47,772 nucleotides of DNA from Streptantibioticus rubrisoli (lineage in GTDB: Bacteria > Actinomycetota > Actinomycetes > Streptomycetales > Streptomycetaceae), in contig NZ_JANFNH010000054.1 in assembly GCF_024436055.1 (NCBI RefSeq), forward strand, positions 1-47,772. Direction: 5' to 3'. Made by a program: the position numbers and the translations under genes. How positions within the stretch are numbered: the stretch's first letter is position 1; each line of letters begins with the position of its first letter. The notes beneath the pieces are model-generated. The model saw only the letters and a program-made list of their open reading frames with translations, did not search any database and was not told the origin of the DNA. This document shows, one piece after another, positions 15,347 through 22,952 of the stretch.

Positions 15347-16123
15347 ATGAGACTGCGCGACCTGCGGCTGCGGGACCTGGTCTACGGCCTCTACGCACAC
15401 CGGGTGGAGTCCCACCTGGACCAGCGGCAGGTGCCGAAGCACATCGGCGTCATCCTGGACGGCAATCGGCGTTGGGCACGCGCCGCCGGCAGCACCACGG
15501 AGCAGGGCCACCAGGCGGGCGCCGACAAGATCGCCGAACTGCTCGGCTGGTGCGAGGAGACCGGTGTCGAGGTGGTCACCCTGTGGCTGCTGTCCACCGA
15601 CAACCTCAACCGCCCGGCCGTGGAACTCAACCCGCTGCTCGGCATCATCGAGGGCGCGGTGACCGACCTGGCCTCCACCGGCCGATGGCGGGTGCACCAC
15701 GTCGGACAGCTCGACCTGCTGCCCGCCCGGATGCAGGGCGTGCTGAAGGAGGCCGAGCAGGCCACCGACGGGGTGAACGGGCTGCTGGTCAACGTCGCCG
15801 TCGGCTACGGCGGACGGCAGGAGATCGCCGACGCGGTCCGGTCGCTGCTGCTCGAACACGCCGGGCGCGGCACCTCCATCGAGGACCTCGCGGAGATCCT
15901 CGACGTGGAGCACATCGCCGAGCACCTCTACACCCGCGGCCAGCCCGACCCCGACCTGATCCTGCGTACCTCCGGCGAACAGCGGTTGTCCGGATTCATG
16001 CTCTGGCAGAGCGCCCATTCGGAGTACTACTTCTGTGAGGTCTTCTGGCCCGCGTTCCGCAAGGTGGACTTCCTGCGCGCGTTGCGTGACTACGCGGCGC
16101 GCCACCGGCGGTACGGCAACTGA
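15347..16123 (+). CDS. uppS: Short-chain/undecaprenyl cis-prenyltransferase (isoprenyl transferase)
   Basis: A 258-residue cis-prenyltransferase. The substrate Asp lies in GVILDGNRRWAR (about residues 32-43), with LLSTDNLNRP and the C-terminal RTSGEQRLSGFMLWQ and YYFCEVFWP motifs. Known: these enzymes condense isopentenyl diphosphate onto allylic primers, giving Z-farnesyl or undecaprenyl diphosphate for wall synthesis. Actinomycetes have two or more copies; this one may make the short Z,E-farnesyl primer rather than the full C55 chain. ATG 15347; a 10-bp stem terminator follows at 16250-16274. Confidence 0.88.
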   Translation: MRLRDLRLRDLVYGLYAHRVESHLDQRQVPKHIGVILDGNRRWARAAGSTTEQGHQAGADKIAELLGWCEETGVEVVTLWLLSTDNLNRPAVELNPLLGIIEGAVTDLASTGRWRVHHVGQLDLLPARMQGVLKEAEQATDGVNGLLVNVAVGYGGRQEIADAVRSLLLEHAGRGTSIEDLAEILDVEHIAEHLYTRGQPDPDLILRTSGEQRLSGFMLWQSAHSEYYFCEVFWPAFRKVDFLRALRDYAARHRRYGN

Positions 16124-16471
16124 CCGTTGCCCAGGGGGTGTATGCGGCGACAAGCGCCACATTCCCCCAAAAGACACGGCGCCGCATTCCGTAAACCCCC
16201 CGGCCGCAGGCGTATAGGGGGCCAGCTTCGAGGGAATACCCCCAACAGGCCGACGCCCGAGCCACGGGCGTCGGGACAAGCGGGTGGCAGGGTGCCGCCC
16301 GCCCGGGAGGCCCCTTGCGCACGGACGTGCTGTCAGCCGACGGCGATGGCCGCGTCATGACGGAGGGTCGCGGTCCGGCCCCCGTGGCCGTTCCCGGCCC
16401 AGTACCGCGCGACGCACGTGATGTCTGCGGCGCCGTCGCACCCAACCCTTCCCGAGGGGGTTCGTCCACCC
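16124..16471. other. Intergenic region between uppS and PIN-PhoH gene
   Basis: Contains the 16250-16274 hairpin and a run of C-tracts (CCCCCA, CCCCCC) and G-tracts, but no convincing gene. The PhoH promoter must lie between about 16280 and 16470. Confidence 0.55.
16250..16274 (+). terminator. Stem-loop terminator downstream of uppS
   Basis: Seen: CCGACGCCCG (16250-16259), loop AGCCA, CGGGCGTCGG (16265-16274). Perfect 10-bp stem without T-tract, as often in Streptomyces. Confidence 0.65.
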
Positions 16472-17812
16472 GTGGTGACCAGCAAGAACCGCCGGGAGCA
16501 CGACCGGCGCACCTATGTCCTCGACACCAGCGTGCTACTGGCTGACCCCAACGCCATCACACGGTTCGACGAGCACGAAGTGGTGCTCCCGGTCGTCGTG
16601 GTGACCGAGTTGGAGGCCAAGCGCCACCACCCCGAGCTCGGCTACTTCGCCCGCCAGGCGCTGCGGCTGCTCGATGAGTACCGGATCCGGCACGGGCGAC
16701 TGGACGCCCCCATTCCGATCGGCGACCTCGGCGGGACTCTCAGGGTCGAGCTCAACCACTCGGACCCCGCCATACTGCCGCCCGGCATGCTCCCCCAGAC
16801 AGCGGGCGGCCGGCTCGGTGACAACGACTCGCGCATCCTGGCGGTCGCCCGCAACCTGCAGGCCGAGGGGTACGACGTCACCGTCGTCTCCAAGGACCTT
16901 CCGCTGCGGGTGAAGGCGTCGTCGGTGGGTCTGTTGGCGGAGGAGTACCGGGCGGAACTGGCCATCACCTCCGGCTGGACCGGGATGGCGGAGCTCCAGG
17001 TGGCCGCGGACGACATCGACGCGCTGTTCGCCGACGAGCCGGTCGCGCTCCCGCTGGCGGCCGAACTGCCGGTGCACACCGGTCTGGTGCTCCAGTCGGA
17101 GCGCGGCAAGGCGCTCGGCCGGGTCACCGCGGACGGGCGGGTACGGCTGGTGCGCGGCGACCGGGAGGCGTTCGGGCTGCACGGCCGCAGCGCCGAGCAG
17201 CGCATCGCCCTCGATCTGCTGCTCGACCCGGAGGTGGGCATCGTCTCGCTGGGCGGCCGGGCGGGCACCGGCAAGTCGGCGCTGGCGCTGTGCGCGGGGC
17301 TTGAGGCGGTACTGGAGCGGCGGCAGCACCGCAAGGTGATGGTGTTCCGCCCGCTGTACGCGGTCGGCGGCCAGGAGCTGGGCTATCTGCCGGGCAGCGA
17401 GTCGGAGAAGATGAGCCCCTGGGCGCAGGCGGTCTTCGACACGCTGGGCGCGGTCACCTCGGCGGACGTGATCGACGAGGTGGTGGAGCGCGGCATGTTG
17501 GAGGTGCTGCCGCTCACCCATATCCGAGGCCGTTCGCTGCATGACGCGTTCGTCATCGTGGACGAGGCCCAATCACTCGAACGCAACGTTCTGTTGACCG
17601 TTCTGTCCCGTATTGGCGCAGGATCACGGGTTGTTCTCACCCATGATGTGGCACAACGGGACAATCTACGAGTCGGGCGGTACGACGGAGTGGTCGCGGT
17701 TGTCGAGAAGTTGAAGGGGCATCCGCTCTTCGCCCATGTGACCCTGAATCGTTCCGAACGCTCCCCGATTGCCGCACTGGTCACCGAGATGCTGGAGGAT
17801 GTCCACATCTGA
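16472..17812 (+). CDS. PIN-domain PhoH-family ATPase
   Basis: A 446-residue fusion. The N-terminal PIN ribonuclease domain (about 13-150) starts [14 protein letters not shown], with acidic residues in VTELEAK and [11 protein letters not shown]. The C-terminal PhoH P-loop domain has [13 protein letters not shown] (Walker A), VFRPLYAVG and [11 protein letters not shown] (Walker B). Known: PhoH2-type proteins act as RNA helicase/nucleases in actinobacteria. Start GTG 16472 (or 16475) is chosen because homologues begin shortly before RRTYVLD and GAGGGGG lies upstream; GTG 16418 is an alternative. A 14-bp terminator follows at 17868-17901. Confidence 0.87.
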   Translation: MVTSKNRREHDRRTYVLDTSVLLADPNAITRFDEHEVVLPVVVVTELEAKRHHPELGYFARQALRLLDEYRIRHGRLDAPIPIGDLGGTLRVELNHSDPAILPPGMLPQTAGGRLGDNDSRILAVARNLQAEGYDVTVVSKDLPLRVKASSVGLLAEEYRAELAITSGWTGMAELQVAADDIDALFADEPVALPLAAELPVHTGLVLQSERGKALGRVTADGRVRLVRGDREAFGLHGRSAEQRIALDLLLDPEVGIVSLGGRAGTGKSALALCAGLEAVLERRQHRKVMVFRPLYAVGGQELGYLPGSESEKMSPWAQAVFDTLGAVTSADVIDEVVERGMLEVLPLTHIRGRSLHDAFVIVDEAQSLERNVLLTVLSRIGAGSRVVLTHDVAQRDNLRVGRYDGVVAVVEKLKGHPLFAHVTLNRSERSPIAALVTEMLEDVHI

Positions 17813-17867
17813 CGGGGAGTTCGGGGGAGTTGCTCCCGAAGTCGCCGGGACAGAGCACTACTTCTGA

Positions 17868-17901
17868 GGCTGCTGCGCCCAAACGTGGGCGCAGCAGCCT
17901 A
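17868..17901 (+). terminator. Perfect 14-bp stem terminator after phoH gene
   Basis: Seen: AGGCTGCTGCGCCC (17868-17881), loop AAACGT, GGGCGCAGCAGCCT (17888-17901), 55 bases after the stop codon. Confidence 0.85.
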
Positions 17902-18024
17902 GTCGTGTCAGGGTGCGACGCGCCGAGATTTCCGCAAACCCGCAGGTCCAAACCTGGTGTGACGTTTGCCACGCAACTGGGAATTGCCTTGATGCGTCGC
18001 CGTCGGGCAGGGTGTGAGGCTGTC

Positions 18025-18250
18025 AGGCCCCGCTTACGGCACACCTACACCCCCAGTGGTGTGGAACCCCAGAACTGAACAGCGTTGCGCCGTAAGCCGC
18101 CCAGCACCACGCGGACCCCAAGTACCGGGGATCGCACCGGGCCAGTGCCTCCCGTGACCAGTCGGACCGAAAGGTCCGAACCAAGGGGAGGCCAGCGTCA
18201 GGGGCACGATTGCGTCCGCGCGGTCACCACGCGGGCGATGCTGGAAGGAA
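18025..18250 (+). promoter_or_regulatory. Long structured 5' leader, candidate c-di-AMP (ydaO/yuaA-type) riboswitch
   Basis: Seen: several nested complementary segments in the about 225 bases before a wall-hydrolase-like gene: GCTTACGGC pairing with GCCGTAAGC about 50 bases on, CACACC with GGTGTG, CCCC-AAGTAC-CGGGG, and TCGGACC-GAAA-GGTCCGA with a GNRA-type loop. Known: in Streptomyces, genes for resuscitation-promoting factors and other wall-lytic enzymes often have a ydaO-type c-di-AMP riboswitch in a long leader. The arrangement fits, but I could not align all conserved ydaO blocks, so the class is tentative. PhoH terminator 17868-17901 lies upstream. Confidence 0.5.
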
Positions 18251-18255
18251 ACCGA

Positions 18256-18951
18256 GTGAGCCGGATCTCCGTCCGGGGAATCGCCGTAGCGTCAGCCACC
18301 GCGGTCACCACCGTGGGTGCGGTCGTCGGCGTGGCCTCCGGCAGCGAGCCGACTGCCGCCGCCATGCAGCCCGTCGCCGACACCACGGCGCTGGACAACA
18401 TCGACGCCGGTCAGCAGGCCACCGTCCAGGCCGCCTCGCTCACCGAGCAGGCCCAGACGCAGCAGGCCGCCGCCGACGCCGCCGCCAAGCAGCAGGCCGC
18501 CGAGGCCGCCCGCAAGCAGGCCGCCGCCGACGCCGCCAAGAAGAAGCAGGCGGCCGACGCCGCCGCGGCCAAGGCCAAGGAGCAGCACGACGCGCAGCAG
18601 GCCGCCAGCCGCGACGACTCGCGCAGCTCGCTGTCGACGCTGAGCAGCGGTGACTACTCCATCGCGGGCATCCAGGCGATGGCACAGCAGATCATCGGCG
18701 ACGCCTCGCAGTTCCAGTGCTTCTCGCACATCGTGAACAACGAGAGCGGCTGGAACTACCAGGCCACCAACGCCTCCTCGGGCGCCTACGGCCTCGTGCA
18801 GGCGCTGCCCGGCTCCAAGATGGCCTCGGCCGGTGCCGACTGGCGCACCAACCCGGCCACCCAGATCAAGTGGGGCCTGAGCTACATGGACAGCCGCTAC
18901 GGCAGCCCGTGTGGTGCGTGGGACTTCTGGCAGGCCAACAGCTGGTACTAG
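18256..18951 (+). CDS. Secreted transglycosylase-like (SLT/Rpf-fold) wall protein
   Basis: A 231-residue exported protein. Signal peptide about 1-40 (VAVASATAVTTVGAVVGVA core). A long Ala/Lys/Gln-rich, probably coiled-coil spacer (about 60-125) follows. The C-terminal lysozyme-like domain (about 140-231) has the catalytic Glu candidate in HIVNNESGWNYQA, then SGAYGLVQALPGSKMA, IKWGLSYMDSRYG and ends WDFWQANSWY. Known: such domains cleave the glycan strand of peptidoglycan and act in resuscitation, germination and growth. GTG 18256 has GGAAGGAA 6 bases upstream; ATG 18238 is in frame but lacks a ribosome site. Confidence 0.85.
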   Translation: MSRISVRGIAVASATAVTTVGAVVGVASGSEPTAAAMQPVADTTALDNIDAGQQATVQAASLTEQAQTQQAAADAAAKQQAAEAARKQAAADAAKKKQAADAAAAKAKEQHDAQQAASRDDSRSSLSTLSSGDYSIAGIQAMAQQIIGDASQFQCFSHIVNNESGWNYQATNASSGAYGLVQALPGSKMASAGADWRTNPATQIKWGLSYMDSRYGSPCGAWDFWQANSWY

Positions 18952-18973
18952 GCCGCCTGTCGCGGAACCGCTC

Positions 18974-19004
18974 GGGGGTCTGGGGGCTTTGCCCCCGGGC
19001 CCCT
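18974..19004 (+). terminator. G/C-rich hairpin terminator
   Basis: Seen: GGGGGTCTGGGGGC (18974-18987), loop TTT, GCCCCCGGGCCCC (18991-19003), 20 bases after the stop of the transglycosylase-like gene. One mispair. Confidence 0.65.
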
Positions 19005-19087
19005 TCCGCTATGCGGCCCCGCCCCCCGAGCCGAGGCAACCCGCCATCCGGGTAACGTCGTCCTTCTCACGGGTTCGGGTACTGGGG

Positions 19088-20452
19088 ATGGGGAAGGCAA
19101 TGTCGCAGATGCGCCGATGGGGAGCGGGCTTCGCCACGAATCTGGCCACATTCGCCGACCGTCTCCAAGAGCGCCGCGCGGCTGTGGAACGCGAGGAGGA
19201 CCTCCCCGCGGTGCCCGGTGAAGACGGCGCACCGCCGCCGGGCACCGAGCGAGCGGAGCCGCGCGCCGAATACGTACCACCGCCCCCCTCCTACGCGCCC
19301 GCCGTCTCCGCGCCGCGCGACCCGGTGCACGCCGTGCCGTGGGGCGTCCGGGTGGCCGCCGAGGTCGGCTGGCGCTTCCTGGTCCTGGCGGGCGCGCTCT
19401 ACGTACTGATGCGCGTCATCAGCGCGGTGGAACTCGTGGTGCTCGCCTTCGTCGGCTCACTGCTGACCACCGCGCTGCTCCAGCCGACCGTCGCCATGCT
19501 CAAGCGCGCCGGACTGCCGCGCGGTCTGGCCACCGCGGTCACCTTCATCGGCGGGTTCGTGATCATCGGCCTGGTGGGCTGGTTCGTGGCCTGGCAGGTC
19601 ATGGAGAACACCGACATGCTGTCCCAGCAACTCCAGGACGGCATCGGCCAGTTGAAGAAGTGGCTGCTCAACTCCCCGTTCCACGTCACCGAGACGCAGA
19701 TCAACCAGATCGCCAAGAACCTCCAGCACGCCATCGGCACCAACGCGGAACAGATCACCTCCGCGGGCCTGCAGGGGGTCACCGTGGTGATCGAGGTGTT
19801 CACCGGCATCTTCCTGGCGATGTTCTCCACCTTGTTCCTGCTCTACGACGGGCGGAACGTGTGGCAGTGGGTGCTCAAGCTCTTTCCGCGGGACGCCCGG
19901 GAGGGCCTCGCGGGCGCCGGTCCGCGCGCCTGGCGGACGCTGACGCTGTATGTGCGCGGCACGGTGATAGTGGCCTTCATCGACGCGGTCTGCATCGGAG
20001 TCGGCCTCTACTTCCTCGGCGTGCCGATGGCGGTGCCGCTGGCCGTGGTGATCTTCCTGGGGGCGTTCATCCCGCTGGTGGGCGCGGTGGCATCGGGCGC
20101 GCTGGCGATGATCGTGGCGCTGGTGACCCAGGGGCCGTTCACCATGCTGATGGTGCTGGTGGTGGTGCTCGCCGTACAGCAGATAGAGGGGCACATCCTC
20201 CAGCCGTTCATCCTCGGCCGGGCGGTACGAGTGCATCCACTGGGCGTGGTGCTGTCGGTGGCCGCGGGTTCGCTCATCGCCGGAATCGGCGGCGCGGTGG
20301 TGGCGGTACCGCTGGTGGCGGTGACCAACACGGTGGTCGGCTACCTGCGCGCGCACGCCCAGGAGGCGGCTCTGCTGGCGGCCCCGGGTCCGCACGGGTC
20401 CACGGCGGTGGAGGTGGCGCCGGTCCGCAAGGATGTCCCGGAGGACTCCTAG
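19088..20452 (+). CDS. AI-2E family (YdiK/TqsA-like) transporter
   Basis: A 454-residue membrane protein with a 90-residue charged, Pro-rich cytoplasmic N-terminus, then about eight membrane helices. Family signs include the PTVAMLKRAGLPRGLATAV segment, LYDGRNVWQW, FLGAFIPLVGAVASGALA and the QQIEGHILQPFILGRAV motif. Known: the family exports diverse small molecules (autoinducer-2, ions); substrate cannot be deduced. ATG 19088 was chosen; ATG 19100 is possible with GGGGAAGG very close. Followed by a five-copy 16-bp repeat and a strong terminator. Confidence 0.83.
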   Translation: MGKAMSQMRRWGAGFATNLATFADRLQERRAAVEREEDLPAVPGEDGAPPPGTERAEPRAEYVPPPPSYAPAVSAPRDPVHAVPWGVRVAAEVGWRFLVLAGALYVLMRVISAVELVVLAFVGSLLTTALLQPTVAMLKRAGLPRGLATAVTFIGGFVIIGLVGWFVAWQVMENTDMLSQQLQDGIGQLKKWLLNSPFHVTETQINQIAKNLQHAIGTNAEQITSAGLQGVTVVIEVFTGIFLAMFSTLFLLYDGRNVWQWVLKLFPRDAREGLAGAGPRAWRTLTLYVRGTVIVAFIDAVCIGVGLYFLGVPMAVPLAVVIFLGAFIPLVGAVASGALAMIVALVTQGPFTMLMVLVVVLAVQQIEGHILQPFILGRAVRVHPLGVVLSVAAGSLIAGIGGAVVAVPLVAVTNTVVGYLRAHAQEAALLAAPGPHGSTAVEVAPVRKDVPEDS

Positions 20453-20454
20453 CC

Positions 20455-20534
20455 GGGCCAACTCCTCTTCGGGCCAACTCCTCTTCGGGTCAACTCGCCT
20501 TCGGGCCAACTCGCCTTCGGGCCAACTCGCCTTC
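20455..20534 (+). repeat. Five-copy 16-bp tandem repeat
   Basis: Seen: GGGCCAACTCCTCTTC twice (20455-20486), GGGTCAACTCGCCTTC (20487-20502) and GGGCCAACTCGCCTTC twice (20503-20534), then a partial copy GGACAAAGC. It begins right after the AI-2E gene stop codon. Confidence 0.97.
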
Positions 20535-20547
20535 GGACAAAGCAGAA

Positions 20548-20580
20548 CGGGGTCCGGGACCGAAAAGGTCCCGGACCCCG
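20548..20580. terminator. Bidirectional 14-bp terminator between convergent genes
   Basis: Seen: CGGGGTCCGGGACC (20548-20561), loop GAAAA, GGTCCCGGACCCCG (20567-20580). Serves the rightward AI-2E gene and, from the other side, ahpD. Confidence 0.9.
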
Positions 20581-20595
20581 CTCAGGGGAGCTCGG

Positions 20596-21129
20596 TCAGG
20601 CGAGTGTCGCCTCGGCGTCAAGAGTGGTGCCGACCGCCTGAACGACGGCGGCGATCTTGAACGCCTCCTGGACCGTCTCGCGGTCCACACCCGCCTTCCG
20701 CAACACCTGCTCGTGCGAGTCCAGGCACATGCCGCAGCCGTTGATCGCGGAAACCGCGAGCGACCACAGCTCGAAGTCGGTCTTCTCCACACCCGGGTTG
20801 CCGATGACGTTCATCCGCAGCCCCGCGCGCAGGTTGCCGTACTCCGGGTCCGACAGCAGGTGCCGGGTCCGGTAGTAGACGTTGTTCATCGCCATGATCG
20901 CCGCCGCGGCCTTGGCCGCGGTGTACGCCTCGGGGCTGAGGTTGGCCTTGGCCTCCGGCTCCAACTCACGCAGCACGATCGGGCTGCGCGAGGCGATCGC
21001 GCAGGCGAGCACGGTGCCCCACAGCTGCTGCTGGGTCAGCGCGTCGTTGTTGCCGATCACCGAACCGAGGTTCAGCTTCAGGTCCTTGGCGTACTCCGGG
21101 AGCTGGGCCTTCAGCTCATCGAGTGCCAT
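20596..21129 (-). CDS. ahpD: Alkyl hydroperoxidase AhpD
   Basis: A 177-residue all-helical enzyme. The active CxxC is in [14 protein letters not shown] (Cys about 129 and 132) with the conserved Glu and His in RELEPE and DSHEQV. Known: AhpD reduces the disulfide of AhpC, linking peroxide reduction to lipoamide/NADH-dependent electron supply. ATG 21129 gives the usual start [11 protein letters not shown] 21135, overlapping the ahpC stop (GTGA), is a coupled alternative. Co-transcribed downstream of ahpC. Entirely chromosomal, to the left of the element junction. Confidence 0.92.
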   Translation of the reverse strand: MALDELKAQLPEYAKDLKLNLGSVIGNNDALTQQQLWGTVLACAIASRSPIVLRELEPEAKANLSPEAYTAAKAAAAIMAMNNVYYRTRHLLSDPEYGNLRAGLRMNVIGNPGVEKTDFELWSLAVSAINGCGMCLDSHEQVLRKAGVDRETVQEAFKIAAVVQAVGTTLDAEATLA

Positions 21130-21131
21130 GG

Positions 21132-21686
21132 TCACTCACCGGCCAGCAGCTTGACCGGGTCCAGGGTCTCGTCGCCCTTGCTCCAGTTGCACGGGCACAG
21201 CTCGTCGGTCTGCAGCGCGTCGAGGACCCGCAGGACCTCCTTGGGGTTACGGCCGACGGAACCGGCGGTCACCATGGTGAACTGGATCTCGTTGTTCGGG
21301 TCCACGATGAACACCGCGCGCTGCGCGAAGCCGTCCTCGCCCTCGACACCGCACGCCCGCATCAGCTCGTGCTTGGAGTCGGCCAGCATCGGGAACGGCA
21401 GGTCGCGCAGGTCCTTGTGGTCCTTGCGCCAGGCGTGGTGGACGAACTCGGAGTCACCGGAGACCCCGAGGATCTGCGCGTCACGGTCCGCGAACTCGTC
21501 GTTCAGCTTGCCGAACGCGGCGATCTCGGTCGGGCACACGAAGGTGAAGTCCTTGGGCCAGAAGAAGACCACCGACCAACCCTTGTAGTCGTCGGAGCTG
21601 TACTCCTTGATCTCCAGCTTGTCATCGGACGGGCCTTCGACGCCCAGGAGCTTCCAGGCGGGGAACTTGTCACCAACGGTGAGCAT
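21132..21686 (-). CDS. ahpC: Alkyl hydroperoxide reductase AhpC, hybrid with element-supplied N-terminus
   Basis: A 184-residue 2-Cys peroxiredoxin; peroxidatic Cys in FTFVCPTE, resolving Cys in DELCPCNW. Known: reduces peroxides, recycled by AhpD. ATG 21686 is chosen (GGAGG 8 bases upstream); ATG 21707 is in frame. Odd: residues 10-36 ([18 protein letters not shown]... SDDYKGWS) do not resemble the usual Streptomyces sequence, whereas residues from VVFFWPKDF on are canonical. The usual N-terminus (EYDLTACVDLDADKAFAQ) stands 19.6 kb away at 41134-41262. The switch falls at the 14-bp core 21559-21572. So this gene is an in-frame fusion of element 5' and chromosomal 3' parts, and all catalytic residues are chromosomal. 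Confidence 0.93.
   Translation of the reverse strand: MLTVGDKFPAWKLLGVEGPSDDKLEIKEYSSDDYKGWSVVFFWPKDFTFVCPTEIAAFGKLNDEFADRDAQILGVSGDSEFVHHAWRKDHKDLRDLPFPMLADSKHELMRACGVEGEDGFAQRAVFIVDPNNEIQFTMVTAGSVGRNPKEVLRVLDALQTDELCPCNWSKGDETLDPVKLLAGE
21559..21572. other. attL core of the integrated element (inside ahpC)
   Basis: Seen: CAGAAGAAGACCAC, identical to 41135-41148. On the left, sequence continues as chromosomal ahpC; on the right it is element-derived. Encodes the VVFF region of AhpC. Direct-repeat ends plus an adjacent integrase identify it as the crossover site. Confidence 0.8.
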
Positions 21687-22116
21687 CTGAGATGCCTCCA
21701 CGATCATGAGGGGTTGGACTCAGCCAGGGTGCCACAGGGCCATTGATCCAGAAAAATTGCTACTCGCTGGATGATTGATTGGGATCTACGATCAAATGGC
21801 TGTCGCATTGATAAGCAGGCGGTGGGTGCGTTGACCCGGGCCTATTCCGCGCCTATGCGTGAGGAAGCTCACGCTCTGCTACCCCCTGGGCGCTGGTCCC
21901 GGTGCACAGATCACCCGTCCCCTCGTCTGCTTGCCTACCTGCTGGGTACGGTCGTTGTCGAGTTGCGCGCCGCTGACTGCCTCGGCGGCGCGCGGCATGA
22001 GTGTGCGACTAAGGGGAGTGGTACGGGCATGCCGTCTGGCGCTGGGACGAACGAGGGAGCGGGGTTCACATCGGCGGTTGCCGCACGTGTGATGACGGAG
22101 GCATGCCGACGAACGG
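21660..22116. repeat. ahpC leader/APH-start repeat, copy A
   Basis: Seen: about 457 bases nearly identical (scattered substitutions, one single-base indel) to 41236-41693. It spans the first nine ahpC codons, the ahpC leader and promoter, and the first about 29 codons of the APH-like gene. Confidence 0.95.
21687..22028. other. Divergent ahpC / APH promoter region carried by the element
   Basis: Holds the ahpC ribosome site, AT-rich promoter sequence (AAAAATTGCTACTCGC; ATCAAATGGC) and a conserved hairpin GCGTGAG-GAAG-CTCACGC near 21855-21872. Shared with copy B at 41263-41605. An ATGGCT at 21796 may be the remnant of an oxyR start, since ahpC and oxyR are usually divergent. Confidence 0.6.
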
Positions 22117-22949
22117 CGCTCAATAGCGATGCGGCCAGACTGCTCCGCTTCGGGGAAAACGCGATCTTCAGGCTGGCGTCCCATCCCGTGGTCGTGCGGA
22201 TCGCGCGCTCCACTGACTATCTGCCCTCGGTCCGCAACGAGGTGCACGTCTCGCGGTGGCTCGCGCGCGAGGGGCTTCCGGCGGCGCGGGTCGTGGACGA
22301 CATCGAACAGCCGCTCATCATCGACGGACGCCCGGTGACCTTCTGGCACCTGATCGAGGAAGGTGACCGGAAGGCTACTTACGGGGAACTGGGCGCCATC
22401 CTGCGTGATCTCCACTCGTTGGAACTTCCAGCGGGATTGAAGCTTCCTTCGTACAGCCCGTTCGGGCGGACCGCTCTCCGTATCGACGCTGTGACTGGCA
22501 TAAGCGAGGATGACCGTCAGTTCCTTCGGAAGCGTGGCCATGAACTGCGGGACCGGCTGGCGGAGTTGCGCTTCGAGTCGATGAAGGGTCCCGTTCACGG
22601 TGACGCACACGTGCAGAACCTCATGGTGGACGCCTGCGGTCAAGTGATCCTGATCGACTTCGAGGGCTTCTGCTACGACTACCCGGAATGGGACCTCATG
22701 GTCACCGCCACGGAGCATGACAGCCTGGGCTGGCAGACTCCTGAACAGTACGCGGAGTTCGTGGCGGCGTATGGCCGTGATCTGCGGGAGTGGGCGGGGT
22801 TCCCCACGCTGCGGGGGATCCAGGAATTCCAGATGACCACCTGGCTGATGCAGAACGTTGCCGAGAGTCCCGAGGCGGCGGAGGAGTACGCGCGCCGCAT
22901 CGCCTCACTGCGCGATGACGACGCACCGCGGCACTGGCACCCAGGATGA
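22029..22949 (+). CDS. Aminoglycoside-phosphotransferase (APH) family kinase
   Basis: A 306-residue small-molecule kinase. It has the nucleotide-side LLRFGENAIFRL and VVVRIARS, catalytic loop VHGDAHVQNLMVD with HGDxxxxN, and metal site LIDFEGFCYDYPEWDL. Known: the family phosphorylates aminoglycosides, macrolides, homoserine, choline and others; members paired with an XRE regulator are common in Streptomyces accessory DNA. Substrate unknown, and resistance should not be assumed. ATG 22029 has AAGGGGAG about 9 bases upstream. Stops 3 bases before the convergent XRE regulator. A truncated copy is at 41606-41701. Confidence 0.83.
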   Translation: MPSGAGTNEGAGFTSAVAARVMTEACRRTALNSDAARLLRFGENAIFRLASHPVVVRIARSTDYLPSVRNEVHVSRWLAREGLPAARVVDDIEQPLIIDGRPVTFWHLIEEGDRKATYGELGAILRDLHSLELPAGLKLPSYSPFGRTALRIDAVTGISEDDRQFLRKRGHELRDRLAELRFESMKGPVHGDAHVQNLMVDACGQVILIDFEGFCYDYPEWDLMVTATEHDSLGWQTPEQYAEFVAAYGRDLREWAGFPTLRGIQEFQMTTWLMQNVAESPEAAEEYARRIASLRDDDAPRHWHPG

Positions 22950-22952
22950 TGC

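Larger units (their letters stand above)
17813..18255. other. Intergenic region between phoH and transglycosylase-like gene
   Basis: Left third holds the phoH terminator; the rest holds the promoter and structured leader described at 18025-18250. No coding frame was convincing. Confidence 0.6.

Noticed and set aside
19339-21588. A 749-codon plus-strand frame across the AI-2E gene, ahpD and ahpC
   Set aside because: Runs through three well-supported genes in wrong frames; random high-GC opening.
22029-22949. APH-family gene as an antibiotic resistance gene
   Set aside because: Only family-level kinase motifs are visible; nothing identifies an aminoglycoside or macrolide substrate.
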